Positions 55,364-64,000 of a stretch of DNA of 64,000 nt are shown piece after piece. Source of the stretch: DAHVFK01 sp963755395 (GTDB lineage Bacteria; Pseudomonadota; Gammaproteobacteria; Burkholderiales; SG8-39); assembly GCA_963755395.1 (NCBI GenBank), contig CAVWJJ010000001.1, forward strand, positions 1 to 64,000, given 5' to 3'. A model generated the notes under the pieces. That model made no database searches. It saw only the letters and a program-made list of their open reading frames with translations, and was not told the DNA's origin. A program made the position numbers and the translations under genes. Numbering within the stretch: the first letter of the stretch is position 1; each line of letters begins with the position of its first letter.

Positions 55364-55472
55364 GCGTCAGTCGCACGCAGCTTCCTCGACCCAGCGCCGC
55401 TCGCCGCCTGCTGTAGCGCGCGTTGCCACCACCGCGTGGCGGCCGCGCCGAGCAGGCGGCGACTTTCAGCGA

Positions 55473-56028
55473 TCAGCCGGCCCCTGCCCTGGCGACGAAC
55501 GGCACGTGCCGGCGCCGGAGGACCCAGTAGGCGACGAACAGGCCGACCGGAATGCAGGTCGCTGCCGCGACCCGCTCATCCGGATGGAAGATCACCACCA
55601 GCACGAGGGCGGCCAGCACGAGCCGCAGCGGCACGTCGATCACGCGCCGGTCGGAGAACTGCGCCTGCAGGCTGAAGCTCGCGCCGATGGTCGCGGTGGC
55701 GAGCAGCAGCGCGCCGAGCTGCGCGAGCCCCGGGCTCGAGCACGAGCTCGGGCCGGGTGAAGACCCCGGCCATGAGGATGAAAAGCGAGAAGCAGATCGT
55801 GATCGCGCGAAACAGCGTTCGCAGCAACGGCGCCCCCGCGATCTTCGAGGTGATCGCCGCGGAGATCGAGGTGGGCGGGGTCACCTCGCCCCAGACCCCC
55901 AGGAAGAAGGCGAAGAAGTGCACCACCCGCGGGTTGACGCCGACCTTGATCATCGGCGGCGCGATCACGAGCGCGGTGATGATGTAGGTCGGCGCCGGTG
56001 GCAGCCCGGTGCCGAGCAGCGCGCCGCT
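55473..56028 (-). pseudogene. C-terminal fragment of TRAP transporter large permease
   Basis: About 180 codons of the 4TM/12TM-type TRAP permease: GALLGTGLPPAPTYIITALVIAPPMIKVGV and HFFAFFLGVWGEVTPPTSISAAITSKIAG, then a frame break near 55745, then FSLQAQFSDRRVIDVPLRL and the C-terminal membrane segment VGLFVAYWVLRRRH. The first two thirds of the gene are missing; directly upstream is a UGSC fragment. It cannot work as a transporter. Confidence 0.8.
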
Positions 56029-56038
56029 CACGCGGCGC

Positions 56039-56263
56039 TCAGGCGGCCGGCGCGCTGTAGTTCGACTTGGTCGTGCGCACGACCTTCGCCACGCCGTGGC
56101 GCTCGCGCAGCTCACGCTCGAAGGCGTCGAAGACCGGCCGGGTGCCCTTCTTGCCGTTGGAGACGATGCCCAGCGTCGCCCCTTTCAGGCTGGCGAGGCG
56201 CTTCGCCGGTGCGAACGCGGCGGCGCCGGACTCGTGCGTGGGGTCGAGGAATTCGATCGCCAT
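56039..56263 (-). pseudogene. N-terminal fragment of UGSC-family protein
   Basis: A 74-aa open frame: MAIEFLDPTHES, LGIVSNGKKGT, FERELRERHGVAKVVRTTKSNYSAP, then a stop. This is the N-terminal half of UGSC-type (seleno)proteins; the half that holds the UGSC motif is absent. UGSC genes often accompany TRAP permeases, so the two scraps may come from one deleted locus. Confidence 0.7.
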
Positions 56264-56305
56264 TGCGCTTGCCTCAGGCCTCGCAGTCGACGCAGGCGCC
56301 GATCG

Positions 56306-56863
56306 CCATCGTCACCGCGCGGCTACAGGATCATCGCCGAGGGGCTGGCGCTCGGCCTGCACCTGTGCGACCGCTGGGCCTGGGGCCGGCTGGACGACGC
56401 GCAGCGCGCCGCGCTCGAAGGCGGCGAGAGCACGCTGCTCGATCACGAACTGGCCTACCTCCTGCTGCGCGACGATGACCCTGAGCAAGTGCGCGCGCTG
56501 TCGGCGCCCGACGCGTTGACGATCCCGCCTCGACTCGAGGGCGAAGCGGTCGCGCGCCCGACCGAGACCGGCCCGGTCTTCAGCACGGAGGGCCCGCACG
56601 GGCCGCTGCACATGCGCTACACCGCGCGCGGGAAGAACATCGCCTGGAAAGACGATGCGTCAACGCACGCCGCGCGCGTCGGGCTCGAGCGCTTCCTCGC
56701 CGATTCGCCGCAGGTGCTGCACCTGCGGCTCGCGCCGGGCATGGGAATCGTGTGCAACAACGTGCTGCACGCGCGCAGCGCGTTCCGCGACGCGCCGCAG
56801 CATAGACGCCTGCTCTATCGCGCACGCTACTACGACCGCATCACGGCGAGGAGCATTGAATGA
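56306..56863 (+). pseudogene. Chimeric remnant: 184-aa-type gene fused to TauD-like C-terminus
   Basis: 56306-56415 is nearly identical to part of the 184-aa gene (about 41829-41943), and from 56413 the frame continues as a diverged copy of the TauD-like gene from about 42669 on (EGGESTLLDHELAYLLLRDDDPEQV...RARYYDR). The HxD iron site is lost. The joint lies on CGCGCT, present at both parental points. An internal deletion of about 730 bp in a second copy of the locus explains it. Confidence 0.8.
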
Positions 56864-56899
56864 CCGCGATCGACCGAAAGCAGTCATCCGAGCATAGAG

Positions 56900-57304
56900 T
56901 CATCCTTGATCGGACGCTGACGAAGCCCTTGGCGTCTGGTCGGGAGGTCTCGGGTGATCCTCAGGAAGAAATATTGTTATCTTGTTTAGCCTCCCGATTT
57001 GCAGGTAGACGTCTGCAAAATAGAATTGAAGCACCGCCATAGCGAGCATTGCGAGAAGTACTGAATCCCTTATTAGCTGATGGCGGCGCGTCGAGCGGGC
57101 CTGTACTTCTTCGTGTGCAGCGAGTTCCGATACGAACTGCGCAATGGCTTCGCGCGTACGGAGCGATCTACCAGTCTGTTCTTCAAGGAAATGAAGAAGA
57201 CTATCGCTGGTTGCGGGAGGGGGCTGTGGCGGTAAAGAACGTCCGGCTGTCTCTACAAGCCACCGTGCCGTGCCTTCGTAGGGATCGTCGTTGTCTTCAT
57301 TCAT
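56900..57304 (-). CDS. Hypothetical membrane protein, 134 aa
   Basis: A frame beginning MNEDNDDPYEGTARWLVETAGRS, with a proline-rich stretch, a helical region, one membrane segment (about residues 83-105, SVLLAMLAMAVLQFYFADVYLQ) and a charged Pro-rich tail. Lower GC and different codon use than the sulfur genes suggest a transferred or orphan gene. The ribosome site is weak. I do not recognise a family. Confidence 0.5.
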   Translation of the reverse strand: MNEDNDDPYEGTARWLVETAGRSLPPQPPPATSDSLLHFLEEQTGRSLRTREAIAQFVSELAAHEEVQARSTRRHQLIRDSVLLAMLAMAVLQFYFADVYLQIGRLNKITIFLPEDHPRPPDQTPRASSASDQG

Positions 57305-57644
57305 ATCAACTGAGCACCAATCTGTTTGTCAACATAGTCCTGAAGCGTGGCATCGTCTAGTGCTTGCCAAGATTAGTTATCGAATTGTCCGAAAATGGCG
57401 ATGGCTCCGGAGCCTGTTATGGGTACTGGGCGTCTTTGCACACGCACAAAGTCGGGTTTCCGCGCGCGGACACTAGCTGCGGAGTCCGAGCGTCCGCTTT
57501 TGGCCGAAAGCAGACGCGACGGCAGCAAGTGAAGGGTGACGAACACGTGCCCTAGTGCCGGGTCATGCCACGTTTCGGCGAGTGAGGGCGGGCCAAATAA
57601 CAACTAGTTAGAGAATAGGGACCACTCAGAAGGGGGGCTACTGG
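57305..57644. other. Non-coding stretch, lower GC
   Basis: About 340 bp with no convincing gene. Frames on both strands lack family patterns. It holds the small hairpin at 57492-57515. Confidence 0.5.
57492..57515. repeat. Short hairpin of a common intergenic repeat type
   Basis: GTCCGCTTT-TGGCC-GAAAGCAGAC folds as a 9-bp stem with one mismatch. Similar CCGCTTTnGGCCGAAAGC hairpins are widely seen in proteobacterial intergenic DNA. Only one copy was noticed here. Confidence 0.4.
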
Positions 57645-57914
57645 CTATCTACCACTCGAAGCGGGGAGCCTGAACGAGTCTTCCGCGATCGCGAGGTCGC
57701 CCCAAGCTATAGGCTTGCTGCCAATGTCCTCGAGCGGACGGCCGAAGACCTCGCGAAACGCGGGGCTGACATACAGCACCTCGCGCGAAGGCACTGCAAC
57801 CGACCAGACGACGTCGGGCAGCGTGCGTGCGATGCTGTGCAGCCGCTCGCGCAACGCCTCGGCCGCTTCGCAATCGCCGCTGTAATGAGCAGGCGGGGTT
57901 AATTGCAGTCTCAT
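57645..57914 (-). pseudogene. PAS-domain fragment
   Basis: About 89 codons that contain the start of a PAS domain (LHSIARTLPDVVWSVAVPSREVLYVSPAFREVFGRPLEDI, split here for reading as TLPDVVWSVAVPS and VLYVSPAFREVFGR). It ends abruptly without the rest of the PAS fold or an output domain, so it is a remnant of a sensor gene. Confidence 0.6.
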
Positions 57915-58048
57915 GGAGTCCCACATGCGACCGACATATGGGACACGCTGGCTTCCAATTGCGCTCGGGTGAACAGTTCGCCAGCTATGCCCTACCATGC
58001 TGTGAGGTCTTACGGAGTCCTACGGAATCAGGATCCGCCCGACCGCGC

Positions 58049-58669
58049 TCACCACTCGGCGAACAGCGCTCCGTTCTCGACCTTGCTCGGGTAGCGCTTG
58101 AGCGGGCGGTCGCCCTTCGCGGTGCATTCGCCGGTAGCGATGTCGAAGGTCCAGCCGTGCTTCGGGCACCTGAGCTGCCCTCCTTCGAGGGCCTCGAGCG
58201 GGATCGGGGTGCGCTGGTGCGGGCAGTGGCTGTCGTACACCGTGCAAGCGCCGTTCGCGCGGTGCACCAGCAGCGTGCGGCCTTCGCAGTGCACGCGCGT
58301 CGTTTGCTTCGCAAACGCCTCCAGCGTTCCCAGCTCGTGCCAGGCCACCGGCCCGACCGCGCCGGCGCTGAAGTCGGGGATGTCGGAAGCGATCAGCACG
58401 TCGACCGCCCACACGATCTTCGCCAGCCCGAGCGCCGGAAAGGCCATCAGCAGCGCGTCGAGGATTTCCGCCGCGCTCGCGCCGTCGCCGAGCGCACGCT
58501 TGGTGTACTGCAGCAGCCCGCGCTCGGTCTGCGAGTGCACCTTGGTAATGACCGAGATCAGGGAGCGCGTCTTGGGGTCGAGCCGGCTGCCCGCGTCCTT
58601 GAGGAAGCGGAAGTAATGGCCCAACGCCTCGGGCCGGGCCTTGACGAGATAGGTCAGCGCGTCACTCAT
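58049..58669 (-). CDS. Carboxymuconolactone decarboxylase-like / Rieske fusion protein
   Basis: A 206-aa fusion. Residues 1-95 are AhpD/CMD-like (LDPKTRSLISVITKVHSQTERGLLQYTKRALGDGASAAEILDALLMAFPALGL) but lack the CxxC pair of active AhpD. Residues 105-206 are a Rieske ferredoxin with CPH (SHCPHQRTPIP) and CPKHGW, binding a [2Fe-2S] cluster. AGGAGGG precedes ATG 58669. It is divergent from the GltD-like gene. Possibly an electron carrier for that system. Confidence 0.85.
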   Translation of the reverse strand: MSDALTYLVKARPEALGHYFRFLKDAGSRLDPKTRSLISVITKVHSQTERGLLQYTKRALGDGASAAEILDALLMAFPALGLAKIVWAVDVLIASDIPDFSAGAVGPVAWHELGTLEAFAKQTTRVHCEGRTLLVHRANGACTVYDSHCPHQRTPIPLEALEGGQLRCPKHGWTFDIATGECTAKGDRPLKRYPSKVENGALFAEW

Positions 58670-58707
58670 GGATACCCTCCTATGTAAGCGACAACGGAAC
58701 GCGAAAA

Positions 58708-58721
58708 CTGATCAGGATCAA
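58708..58721. promoter_or_regulatory. FNR/ANR-like box
   Basis: CTGATCAGGATCAA differs by one base from TTGAT-N4-ATCAA. It lies 57 bp before the GltD-like gene and 39 bp before the divergent Rieske gene, so either may be under oxygen control. Confidence 0.55.
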
Positions 58722-58777
58722 ATAGGGCGCAAAAAATCCCGTCAGACTGACCGGCGGCGAGGCACGAAATACCCTCC

Positions 58778-60473
58778 ATGAGCCTGATTCCCAAAGACCT
58801 CACCCCGGTGCTGCAGGCGACCGCGCTGCGCGGCGCGGGGGCGATCCGCTGGCAGCGGCCGCTCTACCGCGACCTGATGCCGCCGTGCAACCACGCCTGC
58901 CCCGCGGGCGAGAACATCCAGGCCTGGCTGGCCGAGGCGCAGGCCGGGCGCTACCGCGAGGCGTGGCTCAAGTACATGGAGGAGAACCCGCTGCCGTCGA
59001 CGCACGGGCGCGCCTGCTACCACCCCTGCGAGACCGCTTGCAACCGGGCCCAGCTCGACGCGCCGGTGGCGATCCACGCCATCGACCGCTTCCTCGGCGA
59101 CATGGCTTCGCGCGAGGGCTGGAGCGTTCCCGTCGGCGCCCCGACCGGCCAGCGCGTGCTGGTGATCGGCGCCGGGCCGGCGGGACTTGCCTGCGCCTAC
59201 CACCTGCGCCGCTTCGGCCACGAAGTCGAGATCCGCGACGCAATGCCCGAGCCCGGCGGCATGATGCACTACGGCATTCCCGCCTATCGCCTGCCGCGCG
59301 ACGGGCTGATCAAGGAGATCGAGCGCATCGCGGCGATGGGGGTGAAGATCACCTGCAACCACCGCGTCGCCGACGTCGCGGCCGAGAAGGCGGCCGGAGG
59401 CTTCGACGCGGTGTTCGTCGGCGTCGGCGCGAGCGTCGGCAACCACGTCGACGTGCCCTCGATGGACGCCGGCAAGATGATCGACGCCATCAGCCTGCTG
59501 GAGAACGTCGAAAAGGGCCAGCGCCCGCTGCTCGGGCGCGTCGTCGCGGTCTACGGCGGCGGCAACACCGCGATGGACGCGGCGCGCATCGCCAAGCGCC
59601 TGGGCGCCGAGGAAGCAGTGCTGGTCTACCGCCGCGACCGCGAGCACATGCCCGCCCACCCCTACGAAGCCGACGAGGCCTTCGCCGAAGGGGTGAAGGT
59701 GAGCTGGCTCTCGACGGTGAAGAACTTCGGCCGCGAGGAGATCACGATCGAGCGCATGGAGCTCACGCCCGACGGCAAGGGCGTGGTCGGCACCGGCAAG
59801 TTCGACACCATCCAGGCCGACGCACTGGTGCTCGCGGTCGGCCAGCACGCCGACGTCGGCTTTCTGCGCGCGCTGCCGGGGCTGCGCGTGCTGCGCGGCG
59901 ACGTGGTGGAGGTCGGCGCCGACCTGCAGACCGGGCACCCCGGGCGTGTTCGCCGGCGGCGACGTGATCGGCGGGCCGCGCACCATGACCGCGGCGGTCG
60001 GCCACGGCAAGAAGGCGGCGCGCGCGATCGACGCCTGGCTGCGCGGCGAGGCGCTGCGGGCGCGCGAGCGCCCGCCCTTGGTCGAGTTCCGCATGCTCAA
60101 TTTGCCGGTCTATCTCGACGCCGACCGGCGCGAGCAGCCCGCCCTGCCTCTGGCCGAACGCACCGGCTTCGACGAGGTGGTCAAGGGGCTGGCCGAGCCC
60201 GAGGTGCGCTACGAGGCGCAGCGCTGCCTGTCGTGCGGCAACTGCTTCGAGTGCGACAACTGCTACGCCGCCTGTCCCGAGCAGGCGATCGTGAAGCTCG
60301 GCAAGGGTCGCTTCTACCGCTTCGACTACGACCTGTGCACCGGCTGCGCGACCTGCTACGAGCAGTGCCCGTGCCACGCGATCGAGATGGAGCCCGAGCG
60401 CGACGCCGCGCAGGCCGGCGAGGGGCTGCTGCACGAGCCGACGCTGCCCTCACGCTTCAGGGTGCGGCCATGA
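58778..60473 (+). CDS. GltD-like flavoprotein with ferredoxin domain (one frameshift)
   Basis: About 565 codons. N-terminal CNHACPAGENIQAWLAEAQAG and CYHPCETACNRAQLD bind [4Fe-4S] clusters, VLVIGAGPAGLACAYHLRRFG binds FAD, VYGGGNTAMDAARIAKRLG binds NAD(P), and the C-terminus has CLSCGNCFECDNCYAACP and CTGCATCYEQCP. An extra base near 59940 breaks the frame. Architecture is like DsrL, but here it is coupled (ATGA) to a pyruvate:ferredoxin oxidoreductase, so it probably links ferredoxin to NAD(P)H. Confidence 0.87.
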
Positions 60474-63400
60474 CCGTGCGCGCCGCGATGACCACCATGG
60501 ACGGCAACGCCGCGGCGGCGCATATCGCCTATCGCACCAACGAGGTGTGCGCGATCTACCCGATCACGCCCGCATCCGTGATGGCCGAGCTGGTCGACGT
60601 CTGGACCGCGCAGGGGCTGCGCAATCTCTGGGGCGCGGTGCCGGTGGTGCAGCAGATGCAGTCCGAGGCCGGCGCCGCGGGCGCGGTTCACGGCGCGCTG
60701 CAGTCGGGCGCGCTCACCGCGACCTTCACCGCCTCGCAGGGGCTGCTGCTGATGCTGCCGAACATGTACAAGATCGCCGGCGAGCTGACGCCGTCGGTGT
60801 TCTACGTCGCGGCGCGCTCGATCGCGACCCAGGCACTGTCGATCTTCGGCGACCACTCGGACGTGATGAGCGCGCGCGCAACCGGCTTCGGCCTGCTCGC
60901 GGCCGCCTCGGTGCAGGAAGCGCACGACCTCGCGCTGGTGGCACAGGCGGCCACGCTCGAGGGACGCATTCCGCTGCTGTTCTTCTTCGACGGGTTCCGC
61001 ACCTCGCACGAGGAGAACAAGATAGCCGTGATCCCGGACGCGCAGATCAGGGCCATGATCGACGACGAGCTGGTGCGCGCGCACCGCGCGCGGGCGCTGT
61101 CGCCCGAGCACCCGGTGGTGCGCGGCACCGCGCACAACCCCGATACCTTCTTCCAGGCGCGCGAAACGGTGAACCCGTACTACGCGCGCATGCCGATGGT
61201 GGTGCAGGGCGCGATGGACCGCTTCGCCGCGCTGACCGGGCGGCACTACGGGCTTTTCCGCTATCACGGCCACCCCGAGGCCGAGCGCGTCGCGGTGTGC
61301 ATGGGCTCGGGTTTCGAGGTGCTGGACGAAACCGCGGCCTGGCTGAACCGCAACGGCGAGCGAGTCGGCGTGCTGCAGGTGACGCTCTACCGCCCGTGGT
61401 CGGCCGCGCACTTCCTCGCCGCGCTGCCGGCCTCGGTGAAGACGATCGCGGTGCTCGACCGCTGCAAGGAGCCGGGCGCCACCGGCGAGCCGCTCTACGT
61501 CGACGTGCTGACCACGCTCGCCCAGGGCGCTCGCCGACGGTACGCGCAAGGCGATGCCGCGCGTGATCGGCGGGCGCTATGGCCTGTCGTCGAAGGACTT
61601 CAACCCCGCGCATGGCCAAGGCGGTTTTCGACGAGCTCGCGAAGCCCGCTCCGCGCAACGGCTTCACCGTGGGCATCGTCGACGACGTCTCGCACACCAG
61701 CCTCGAGGTCGACCCCGGCTTCGACATCGAGCCGCCCGAGGTGGTGCGCGCGCTGTTCTACGGCCTGGGCGCGGACGGCACCGTGGGCGCGAACAAGAAC
61801 TCGGTCAAGATCCTGGCCGGCGACGAAGGCCGCTACGCGCAGGGCTATTTCGTCTACGACTCGAAGAAATCCGGCTCCTACACCATCTCGCACCTGCGCT
61901 TCGGGCCGACGCGCATCCGCGCGCCCTACCTGCTCGAGACCGCGAACTTCATCGGCGTGCACAAGTTCGATTTCCTGTTCGGCTACGACGTGCTCGCCAG
62001 CGCGGCGCCGGGCGCAACGGTGCTGCTGAACAGCCCCTACGGCGCGGACGAGGTGTGGGACCGGCTGCCCGCGCGGGCGCAGGCGCAGATCCGCGAACGC
62101 GGGCTGAAGCTGCTACGTGATCGACGCGAGCCGCGTTGCGCAGGGGCTGGGCCTGGGCAACCGGATCAACACCCTCCTGCAGACCTGCTTTTTCGCGCTC
62201 TCGGGCGTGCTGCCGCGCAACGAGGCGATCGCGCGCATCAAGGCCGAGACCGAGAAAACCTATGCGCGCAAGGGCGCCGAAGTGGTGAAGAAGAACTTTC
62301 AGGCGATCGACAGCGCGCTCGCCAACCTGGTCGCGGTCGAGCCGCCCAAGCGCGGCCGGCGCGGGCTCGAGCTGCCGCCCGCGGTGCCGGCCGACGCGCC
62401 CGAGTTCGTGCGCATGGTCACCGCGCCGATGATGCTGGGGCGCGGCGACAGCCTGCCGGTGAGCCTGCTGCCGGTCGACGGCACCTACCCCAGCGGCACC
62501 ACGAAGTTCGAAAAGCGCAACGTGGCGGAAGAAGTGCCGGTGTGGGAGCCCGAGCTGTGCATCCAGTGCGGCCAGTGCGCGGTGGTCTGCCCGCATAGCG
62601 TGATCCGCGCCAAGACCTACGACCGGGCGCGGCTCGAGGGCGCTCCCGTTGGCTTCAAGGCCGCCGAGACCAACGCGCGCGGCTACCCGGATTCGCGCTA
62701 CACGCTGCAGGTCTATGTCGAGGACTGCACCGGCTGCGGGGTATGCGTCGAGAACTGCCCGGCGCGCGACGCCGCAGGCGAGCGGCGCGCGATCAACATG
62801 CGAGCGCGGCTCGACGTGCTCGAAGACGCGCGGCGCGCGGTCGGCTTCTTCGAAACCCTGCCCTGGGTCGACCGCACGCGGGTGAACTTCGCCAACGTGC
62901 GCGGGGTGCAATTCCTCGAGCCGCTGTTCGAGTTTCCCGGCGCCTGCGCCGGCTGCGGCGAGACGCCCTATCTCAAGCTGCTGTCGCAGCTGTTCGGCGA
63001 CCGGGCGCAGATCGCCAACGCGACCGGCTGCTCGTCGATCTACGGCGGCAACCTCCCGACCACGCCCTGGACCCACGACGCGGCGGGCCGCGGTCCGGCA
63101 TGGGCCAATTCGCTGTTCGAGGACAATGCCGAGTTCGGCCTCGGCTACCGCATCGCGGTCGACGCGCAGACCGCCGCCGCGCAGGCGCTCGCGCGCAAGC
63201 TCGCCGCTCGCATCGGCCCCGACCTGGTGGCGGCGCTGATCGAGGCGCCGCAACTCACCGAGTCTGACTTCCGCCTGCAGCGCGAGCGCCTGGCGGCGCT
63301 CAAGCTGAAACTGGCCGGGATGCAGGACGACGCCGACGCGCGCAACCTGCTCGCCGCTGGCGGACTACTTCGTGCGCCGCTCGGTCTGGATCGTCGGCGG

Positions 63401-64000
63401 CGACGGCTGGGCCTACGACATCGGCTACGGCGGGCTCGACCACGTGCTCGCCTCCGGGCGCAACGTGAACATCCTGGTGCTCGACACCGAGGTCTACTCC
63501 AATACCGGCGGCCAGGCGTCGAAGTCAACGCCGCTCGGCGCCTCGGCCAAGTTTGCCGCCGCCGGCAAGACTTCGGGCCGCAAGGACCTCGGCATGATGG
63601 CGGTCGCCTACGGCAACGTGTTCGTGGCGCAGATCGCGATGGGAGCCAACAGCGAACAGGCGCTGCTCGCGTTCCGCGAGGCCGAGGCCTACGACGGTCC
63701 GTCCCTGATCCTGGCCTATTCGCAGTGCATCGCGCACGGCACCGACATGCGCTACGGCATGAAGCAGGCCGCGCGCGCGGTGGCCGCGGCGCACTGGCCG
63801 CTGTACCGCTACGACCCGACCATGCGCCGCCACGGCGTCAACCCGTTCCGCCTGGACTCGCCGCGCCCGCGCCTGCCGCTGGAGGATTACCGCTACCGCG
63901 AAGTGCGCTTCAAGGTGGTCGAGCAGACCCGCCCGGCCGCGGCGCGCCGCATGCTCGAGCAGGCGCGCGCGGCGGTCATGGAGCGCTACCGGTTCTACGA
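60470..64000 (+). CDS. nifJ: Pyruvate:ferredoxin (flavodoxin) oxidoreductase (partial, frameshifted)
   Basis: A single-chain PFOR, about 1177 codons before the window ends and nearly complete. Domain I starts MDGNAAAAHIAYRTNEVCAIYPITPAS; the gamma domain has HLRFGPTRIRAPYL; ferredoxin motifs CIQCGQCAVVCPH and CTGCGVCVENCPA; the TPP domain has CAGCGETPYLKLL, ATGCSSIYGGN and VYSNTGGQASKSTPLGA. Breaks near 61528, 61610, 62115, 62790 and 63360. It interconverts pyruvate and acetyl-CoA plus CO2 with reduced ferredoxin. Confidence 0.9.

Noticed and set aside
56039..56263. Selenoprotein of UGSC type
   Set aside because: The part of the protein that would contain the UGSC motif is missing, so no selenocysteine codon can be claimed.
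57049..57360. Plus-strand frame of 103 codons
   Set aside because: It is antisense to the 134-aa minus-strand frame, which has a coherent membrane segment and charged ends; the plus frame shows no pattern.
57373..57603. Minus-strand frame of 76 codons
   Set aside because: It crosses the intergenic hairpin repeat and shows no family pattern or ribosome site.
58778..60473. Second dsrL
   Set aside because: The domain order is DsrL-like, but it is coupled to a pyruvate:ferredoxin oxidoreductase and is not near dsr genes, so a ferredoxin:NAD(P) role is more likely.

Overview
The window is a GC-rich bacterial chromosome segment, most likely from a betaproteobacterial sulfur oxidiser. That assignment rests on gene content: sHdr, reverse-type Dsr, AprMBA and SoeABC together, with NMT1-type, TRAP and UGSC genes typical of Burkholderiales-like genomes. 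The exact lineage cannot be fixed by eye.

Layout. (1) 1-2128, minus: a Tat-exported FecR-domain protein (partial), a receiver-like protein, a lipoate-protein ligase and a 128-aa unknown. (2) 2202-14538, minus: a long operon read from right to left: tusA, hdrC1, hdrB1, hdrA, hyp, hdrC2, hdrB2, lbpA2, dsrE-like, lbpA1, lipS1, lipT, lipS2, dsrE3-like, fadL, then a terminator. This is the sulfur-oxidising heterodisulfide-reductase-like (sHdr) system with its own lipoate assembly genes. (3) 14692-19194, minus: soeABC, a membrane-bound cytoplasmic sulfite dehydrogenase. (4) 19338-24515, plus: a small unknown, a YfcE-like phosphoesterase, aprM-aprB-aprA, and three small proteins including a SlyD-like PPIase. 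(5) 24612-26424, plus: a NarX/NarL-type two-component pair. (6) 26431-40187, minus: a complete reverse dsr operon in the order dsrABEFHCMKLJOPNR, then a dihydrolipoamide-dehydrogenase-like gene and a zinc ribbon. (7) 40356-43100, plus: a small unknown, a Cas6/Cmx6-like protein without CRISPR, a tandem TusA, an unknown, and a TauD-type dioxygenase. (8) 43079-55363: an uncharacterised catabolic cluster (MetE-like, epimerase, GNAT, FAD dehydrogenase, CoxG-like, NMT1-type ABC transporter, DapA-like, TetR, Gfo/Idh, DUF993, sugar-phosphate isomerase-like). (9) 55473-57914: a scrap region of truncated genes, including a chimeric second copy of part of region 7. (10) 58049-64000: a CMD-Rieske fusion protein divergent from a GltD-like/ferredoxin protein and a pyruvate:ferredoxin oxidoreductase, with an FNR-like box between them.

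How it works together (inference from known families): sulfur would be passed by TusA and DsrE-type carriers either to lipoyl-LbpA for sHdr, or through DsrEFH and DsrC to reverse DsrAB. Both routes yield sulfite in the cytoplasm, which SoeABC oxidises directly or AprBA (with AprM) oxidises via APS. No ATP sulfurylase or QmoABC gene is in the window. sHdr and rDsr are usually alternatives, so having both within 40 kb is the headline.

Data quality: soeA (16.3-19.2 kb) and the dsr genes (about 28.8-40.2 kb) are broken by dozens of single-base indels while every fragment keeps family-conserved sequence. Where the original frame can be reconstructed the changes are mostly extra bases. I read this as sequencing error in a low-coverage long-read assembly, not gene decay, and annotate these as genes with frameshifts. 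Boundaries there are approximate.
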